A DNA stretch of 64,000 bases from Phycisphaerales bacterium. Its GTDB lineage: Bacteria; Planctomycetota; Phycisphaerae; Phycisphaerales; UBA1924. The stretch lies in NCBI GenBank assembly GCA_029260555.1, contig JAJDCZ010000003.1:1-64000 (forward strand), in the 5' to 3' direction. Below the pieces are notes generated by a model. The model had not been told where the DNA came from. It searched no databases and saw only the letters and a program-made list of their open reading frames with translations. The position numbers and the translations under genes were made by a program. Of this stretch, positions 61,101 through 64,000 are shown in pieces. Within the stretch, counting starts at the first letter, position 1. Each line of letters starts with the position of its first letter.

Positions 61101-61600
61101 GCGTCGCGTCCAGCATCACCATTGATATTAACATGGTCGGTATCATTCCCAAAGCCTACATCCCCTCAGATGCCCGCCGCCTTGAAGCCTACCGCCGCAT
61201 CGCTTGTGCCTCTGATGAAAAACAGCTCAGTGCTGTTCGCCAGGATCTTACCCAGGCGTATAGCGAACCTCCCAGTGCAGCCCAGCGTCTGCTCGAGCTG
61301 GCTGAGCTTCGCATCGCAGCCATCGCACTGGGTATTACTTCCATTACCATTCGAGAAAACCGTGATGTCGTTTTCCGCACCGCAAAGCCTCAAATCATCG
61401 CTGACCGCCTCAAAGAAAGCCAAGGCACCGTTCGCATCCTAGCCCCATCCTCCGCCCCCTCAACCCCCGCAAAAAACAGCACCACCCAAGCCACACCCAA
61501 CACCATCCCCAGCGAAGTCTACTTCCGCCCACCCCCAGCCTACCTCCAGCCCGACACACTCCTCACCGTCCTCAGACACAGACTCATGAATAAGCTGTGA
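58175..61600 (+). CDS. mfd: transcription-repair coupling factor Mfd
   Basis: 1,141 residues. Releases stalled RNA polymerase and recruits UvrA. N-terminal UvrB-like part (residues 1-350; LPALEVLPGES, VDTIEEPGDLAVRGGIIDIFP), RNA-polymerase-interacting CarD-like Tudor domain (GDYVVHADHGIALYEGL), and a RecG-like motor with Walker A GDVGFGKTE, DEEQ box VIDEEQRFGVEHKEKL, and motifs IV-VI ending GRVGRHRHRAYCYLL. A final C-terminal TRCF domain (EAYRRIACASDEKQL) closes the protein. The first in-frame ATG is used; the Shine-Dalgarno is weak. It lies downstream of tRNA-Glu. Confidence 0.97.
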   Translation: MHTPPTHPVQVFQSLSQINQLAETLAQGNHALAVGGAGSSTALITGALAQLLSRTIILVVAHLDDVDQAQAELASCSVQTLSLPALEVLPGESQASPILIAERLHAMKLATTLDPDQSRIVICSIQSLMQSLPPLNQLDQLCCTLTLGQTIDPRKLLNWLGAAGYHRVDTIEEPGDLAVRGGIIDIFPAAATNASDSGSTAGIPLRLDFFDDELESIHEIDLDTMGSDRIINRVDLITADLQHAQGLATNSSTGDDPLCFLDLLPAGCISILADTPEVVEQGRGYYQRLTDSKGVLGPPAVFKKLQQRFAAHAEINHYATGSTFANQKAIELPIVPLLDLPEDVASSYRKLTELVDAQNTVCITCQNQGELQRHTELLAAHAPSVKTTTMSCFVNRGFIIKTDRSTTILPYHELLHRYETRRRTSRGIRSARAMDTFLDLEPGDYVVHADHGIALYEGLSTMRRTRKDTAVPTIAEARKGKRKSQGPIEEFLSLKFSGKSRLHVPAAQIDKVQKYVGGFKGKPPLSVLGSKKWQSQKNRVSESVRDLASELLRVRAARQHLPGIRYPADTLWQKEFEAEFPYQETEDQLASMAEIKRDMQSPRPMDRLLCGDVGFGKTELAIRAAFKVCESGRQVAVLVPTTVLAEQHAQTFSQRFADYPFKVKAISRFKTTKQINEVLEALKKGHVDLIIGTHRLLSKDVHFADLGLVVIDEEQRFGVEHKEKLLQMRLAADVLTLSATPIPRTLHMSMLGLRDISSLTTAPLDRQSVVTEVIPYNPKRIAQAIAREHARQGQVYFVHNRVYNIKSIADEVQKLAPDARIVIGHGQMPPRELEQVMLTFMQRKADILVATTIIESGIDNPTANTMFIMDADRFGLADLHQLRGRVGRHRHRAYCYLLLPLDRASGEKAKRRLKAMEQYSMLGAGFKIAMRDLEIRGAGNLLGTEQSGHIATVGYEMYCRLLDEAVNDLNNEPKARVASSITIDINMVGIIPKAYIPSDARRLEAYRRIACASDEKQLSAVRQDLTQAYSEPPSAAQRLLELAELRIAAIALGITSITIRENRDVVFRTAKPQIIADRLKESQGTVRILAPSSAPSTPAKNSTTQATPNTIPSEVYFRPPPAYLQPDTLLTVLRHRLMNKL

Positions 61601-61728
61601 CAGAAGGTGTGGTCATGCTTCCGCCTTGATTGAGTCAGAGTTTATACACGGTTCAATAAAAAATGTGAGTGAATTAGACCCCCGTCACCGCTATTCCAAC
61701 TGCTGAGCTCTACAGCTTGAGCCATAAT

Positions 61729-62289
61729 TTATGACCATGAAATAAGAGTATTGTATGCACAATACCCACCAATAAAAAATGCTGAGTATGAGCCAATAAT
61801 AAGTAGAATTGAAATGATATTGAAGAAATAAAAAATTTCTTTTTTATCCGACGAGGCAACATATGCGGAACAATAGTTCGACCCAGTACTCAGTGTGGCA
61901 CACAATACGCCTATGATATAAGCAAACATGGCATTGGCTATGCCGGATACTTCGGAAGAGTTCACACTGACAAGATGACCAAGAAAAGCAAGGATAGCCA
62001 CTGCAGCACCTCCATTAATCATAATGGCAGCTCTCATTGCAACTTGTCCAGAATTGATCGTTGCTCTAACACCTTCTTTCTGAAAGTCCCATTTAGCTAT
62101 ATTTACGGCAAGAATAGTTTCATGTCGAAATTTCAAGTATAATTGTTGGTCCTTGTCCGATTCTATAGCATCAGTTTCCTGTTCGTCTAGAAAATTTTCT
62201 AAAGAACGAATATGTACAAAACTCTTTCCTTCTTCACGCAACTTAATCAGAGCATCTCGGAGCATGTTCAAAGATTTATTTTCTTCCAT
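61729..62289 (-). CDS. AT-rich-patch membrane protein of unknown function
   Basis: 186 residues. A helical charged N-terminus (about 75 residues, with coiled-coil tendency) and three or four hydrophobic helices (about residues 90-180: MINGGAAVAILAFLGHLVS, IANAMFAYIIGVLCATLS, FFNIISILLIIGSYSAFFIGGY). Base composition is distinctly AT-rich beside mfd, which suggests transfer. Resembles no family recognised here; a role as a membrane effector or accessory protein would be a guess. Confidence 0.6.
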   Translation of the reverse strand: MEENKSLNMLRDALIKLREEGKSFVHIRSLENFLDEQETDAIESDKDQQLYLKFRHETILAVNIAKWDFQKEGVRATINSGQVAMRAAIMINGGAAVAILAFLGHLVSVNSSEVSGIANAMFAYIIGVLCATLSTGSNYCSAYVASSDKKEIFYFFNIISILLIIGSYSAFFIGGYCAYNTLISWS

Positions 62290-62656
62290 TCGTATCTTTC
62301 TGGTTTAGAAGATTAAATATGACCTGATATTATACAATTAGCAATGGCATGATAATGGCCGGAAAACCGACTGGTGGCATTCTCACACCCGCTTCAGTGA
62401 GGGCATGGTGTTTACTTCTGCCAATGAATACGAACGCAACCATACGAATAGTTTATCCGATGAACCCATGTGCCACAAGTCCGCGAAAGAGAAATCAACG
62501 GCCTTGAGAGGTGGGTGGCCTGTCCATGCCGTCTTTGGCGTGGCTATGGTGTTGTTCATTACCGATGCAGTCGCCTGCAACTATGAGAGCAGCGTAAGCG
62601 ACGAAACCATATACCACCTGCCGTTTAGCCAACCAATAACATTGAAAGCGAATCAG
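62290..62656 (+). other. region upstream of the DinB-like gene with an open, unexplained frame
   Basis: 367 bases without a confirmed gene. The frame of the DinB-like gene is open upstream from about 62346 and reads TDWWHSHTRFSEGMVFTSAN...RNHTNSLSDEPMCHKSAK, then a hydrophobic patch (AVFGVAMVLFITDAVA). From ATG 62405 it would give a 242-residue protein. This part matches no DinB family region, so it may be a remnant of another gene or a real extension. Confidence 0.35.
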
Positions 62657-63133
62657 ATGATGAATGAAGCTGAGCAACTCTCTCAAGCGTGGCAAACGAA
62701 CTGCAGGATTAACCGGCTCCTGGTCGAAACGGTCAGCGCTGACGGGTGGTTATGCACACTTTCAAAGCGGGGCGGTCGTGGCGTGGCTGGCGAGTTTGCG
62801 CACATGCACAATGTTCGTCTTTCACATCTCCAGAAGCGAGCAAAGGACTTGTCAGTCGATGTGCCCAAGCTTGATCCCAGCTCCCAGCCAGACAAGGGTA
62901 AGATCCTTGCAGCGTTTGACGCATCTGATTCAGCAATAGAGGCTCTCCTCTTGGGAGTTCTTGAGAATGAGCCCAAGCGACGAGGTTTTCGCAAGGGGAT
63001 ATTTACAACATTGAGCTACTTTATTGCACACGAAGCCCATCATCGTGGCCGAATCTTGCTGACACTGAAAGTCAGCGGCGAAACGCTCGATCGAAACATG
63101 CAAATGAATATCTGGGGCTGGGATCAACTTTGA
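62657..63133 (+). CDS. DinB-like (YfiT-type) four-helix protein
   Basis: 158 residues from ATG 62657, adjacent to ATG 62660. A four-helix bundle of the DinB/YfiT metal-binding superfamily: MNEAEQLSQAWQTNCRINRLLVE, then FAHMHNVRLSHL, and the C-terminal His pair YFIAHEAHHRGRILLTL. The His residues of FAHMHN and EAHH fit the three-His metal site. These proteins often act as thiol transferases or stress hydrolases; the function is not settled. The frame extends upstream for 84 codons, but the homologous part starts here. Confidence 0.75.
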   Translation: MMNEAEQLSQAWQTNCRINRLLVETVSADGWLCTLSKRGGRGVAGEFAHMHNVRLSHLQKRAKDLSVDVPKLDPSSQPDKGKILAAFDASDSAIEALLLGVLENEPKRRGFRKGIFTTLSYFIAHEAHHRGRILLTLKVSGETLDRNMQMNIWGWDQL

Positions 63134-63180
63134 GCTATTTCAAATTGTCATAGATTGCCAAGCCCTGATTCTGAGGGTGC

Positions 63181-63277
63181 CACTACTCGCCGTTTTCGGC
63201 GCAGTAGTGTCTTAGCAGACAAATGAAGACACTACTGCGCTGCTACGCATCGAGTAGTAGTACTTAGGCGACAGATG
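63181..63277. repeat. nested inverted and tandem repeat between convergent genes
   Basis: Two related units of about 50 bases. Each begins CACTACT (63181, 63230) and is closed by AGTAGT (63203, 63253). Unit 1 also has CGCCG-TTTT-CGGCG. Across the units GCGCAGTAGTGTCTT (63199-63213) pairs perfectly with AAGACACTACTGCGC (63226-63240). The tails AGTAGTGTCTTAGCAGACAA and AGTAGTACTTAGGCGACAGA are near-repeats. The layout resembles REP pairs; possible bidirectional stop signal. Confidence 0.7.
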
Positions 63278-63302
63278 CAGGCTCAACCTTGAGCCCATCC
63301 AT

Positions 63303-64000
63303 CTACAAAGCCGCCTCAGCCACTTCCCGCACCTTGGTCACAACCTCAACCCCGCCCTTGCCCTTCGCACTCCGCTTGCGCAGCAGCCCCCGGTATTCCC
63401 CATACGCCTGAGGGTGTGACTTGTGGTCGCTGACCCGGTCCTTCACCGCATCAAACCCGCCCCGGTTCAACAGCTCGTCGAGCCGATCCTTGTTGAACGG
63501 ATTTGGATGCATCTCATCAGAATAATCCATCAGGTCAACCAAAAGCCACATCACCCCGCCCGGTGCCAGCAAGCGATGAATCTCAGCAACCACCGCTGCC
63601 GGGTCTGCAACATGGTCCAGACAGTTTTCAATCACCACGATGTCGGCAAACCCGCTGGGCAAGTTAATCGCCTCGCCCGGACTGGCAATATATGTCACCT
63701 GCTTGGCAGCCTTGGGAAGCAAACCCTCCGCGGTATACCCATCAGCAATCGGGTCCACAGCCACAGCTCGCAGCCAGCGCGCTTCAGAAATAGACGGGTA
63801 AGGCCCCGCGCCAATCTCAACTGCTGAGCTTTTCCTGGTCCACGCCTTAAACGCTTTTTCATCAAGCCCCATGAAGACCTGAAGTTCTTTGATCCGGTCG
63901 CGTTGCCAGCCGCCATAGGTTTCTTCAAATGGCCCGGGAAACCCCTTCACCTTCTCAGGAGTCTTGACCACTTCAACCCAGTACGAAAGCTCATTGCGAT
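63303..64000 (-). CDS. class I SAM-dependent methyltransferase, cut at the window end
   Basis: Partial gene whose 5' end lies beyond the window. The frame stays open through base 64000 with plausible coding (RNELSYWVEVVKTPEKVKG), so the GTG at 63971 is unlikely to be the start. At least 231 residues are visible. The SAM site is VEIGAGPYPSISEA with the acidic strand end AVDPI; VVIENCLDHVADPAAVVAEIHRLLAPGG matches the ubiquinone/menaquinone-type methyltransferase core (Methyltransf_11 style). The NELSYW start is typical of such enzymes. The substrate is unknown. Confidence 0.85.
   Translation of the reverse strand, partial: RNELSYWVEVVKTPEKVKGFPGPFEETYGGWQRDRIKELQVFMGLDEKAFKAWTRKSSAVEIGAGPYPSISEARWLRAVAVDPIADGYTAEGLLPKAAKQVTYIASPGEAINLPSGFADIVVIENCLDHVADPAAVVAEIHRLLAPGGVMWLLVDLMDYSDEMHPNPFNKDRLDELLNRGGFDAVKDRVSDHKSHPQAYGEYRGLLRKRSAKGKGGVEVVTKVREVAEAAL

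Overview
The window looks like a chromosomal segment of a planctomycete, most likely of the class Phycisphaerae. The grounds are: secreted proteins with Pro-Ala plus short hydrophobic plus poly-Arg C-termini (PEP-CTERM-like); a 3,214-residue surface protein with an LEPR-XLL-like N-terminal motif (LEQRKLL); an FG-GAP/UnbV/dockerin-like protein; and a membrane protein with a C-terminal CxxC...CPECG ribbon. This placement is inferred from protein style; no rRNA is present. The DNA is moderately GC-rich, with two more AT-rich patches (about 11.74-13.18 kb and 61.62-62.34 kb) that look like accessory insertions.

Layout. 0-2.8 kb: two overlapping secreted-protein genes with near-identical signal peptides. 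2.8-11.7 kb: thrS, nrdR, a long inverted repeat, a CoA-transferase pair (scoA/scoB) split by a small membrane-protein gene, two membrane-protein genes, an M19 dipeptidase and a short uvrC. 11.7-13.8 kb: AT-rich patch with a two-helix membrane protein and a HEPN-like protein, then an orphan membrane protein. 13.8-25.8 kb: ClC channel with CBS domains, topA, miaA, ftsK with a very acidic tail, a secreted protein and folP. 25.9-33.6 kb: thioredoxin, a Gfo/Idh/MocA oxidoreductase, an S1-domain protein, an Nramp-USP fusion behind an MntR-box-like operator, dus, a lipoprotein and a nitroreductase whose N-terminus appears frameshifted. 33.7-41 kb: a large secreted protein, a methyltransferase, an alpha/beta-hydrolase lipoprotein, a membrane protein and pheA. 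41.3-53.4 kb: the giant surface protein, convergent with a secreted PDZ/GND-Y-repeat protein. 53.4-61.6 kb: purM, metK, a nucleosidase-NadD fusion, a small membrane protein, tRNA-Glu and mfd. 61.7-64 kb: an orphan membrane protein, a DinB-like protein, a structured repeat and a methyltransferase cut by the window end.

Functionally the window mixes housekeeping (translation: thrS, miaA, dus, S1-domain protein, tRNA-Glu; DNA: topA, ftsK, uvrC, mfd, nrdR; metabolism: folP, purM, metK, pheA, NadD, CoA transferase) with envelope proteins typical of the group. No CRISPR array, insertion sequence, prophage or classical defence cassette was found. The most interesting leads are the Nramp-USP gene with an operator overlapping its -10 box, the nucleosidase-NadD fusion beside metK, the giant protein with a metallopeptidase-like C-terminus lacking HExxH, the recurrent poly-G tracts near gene starts, the UvrC lacking its C-terminal HhH module, and the nested repeat at 63.2 kb.
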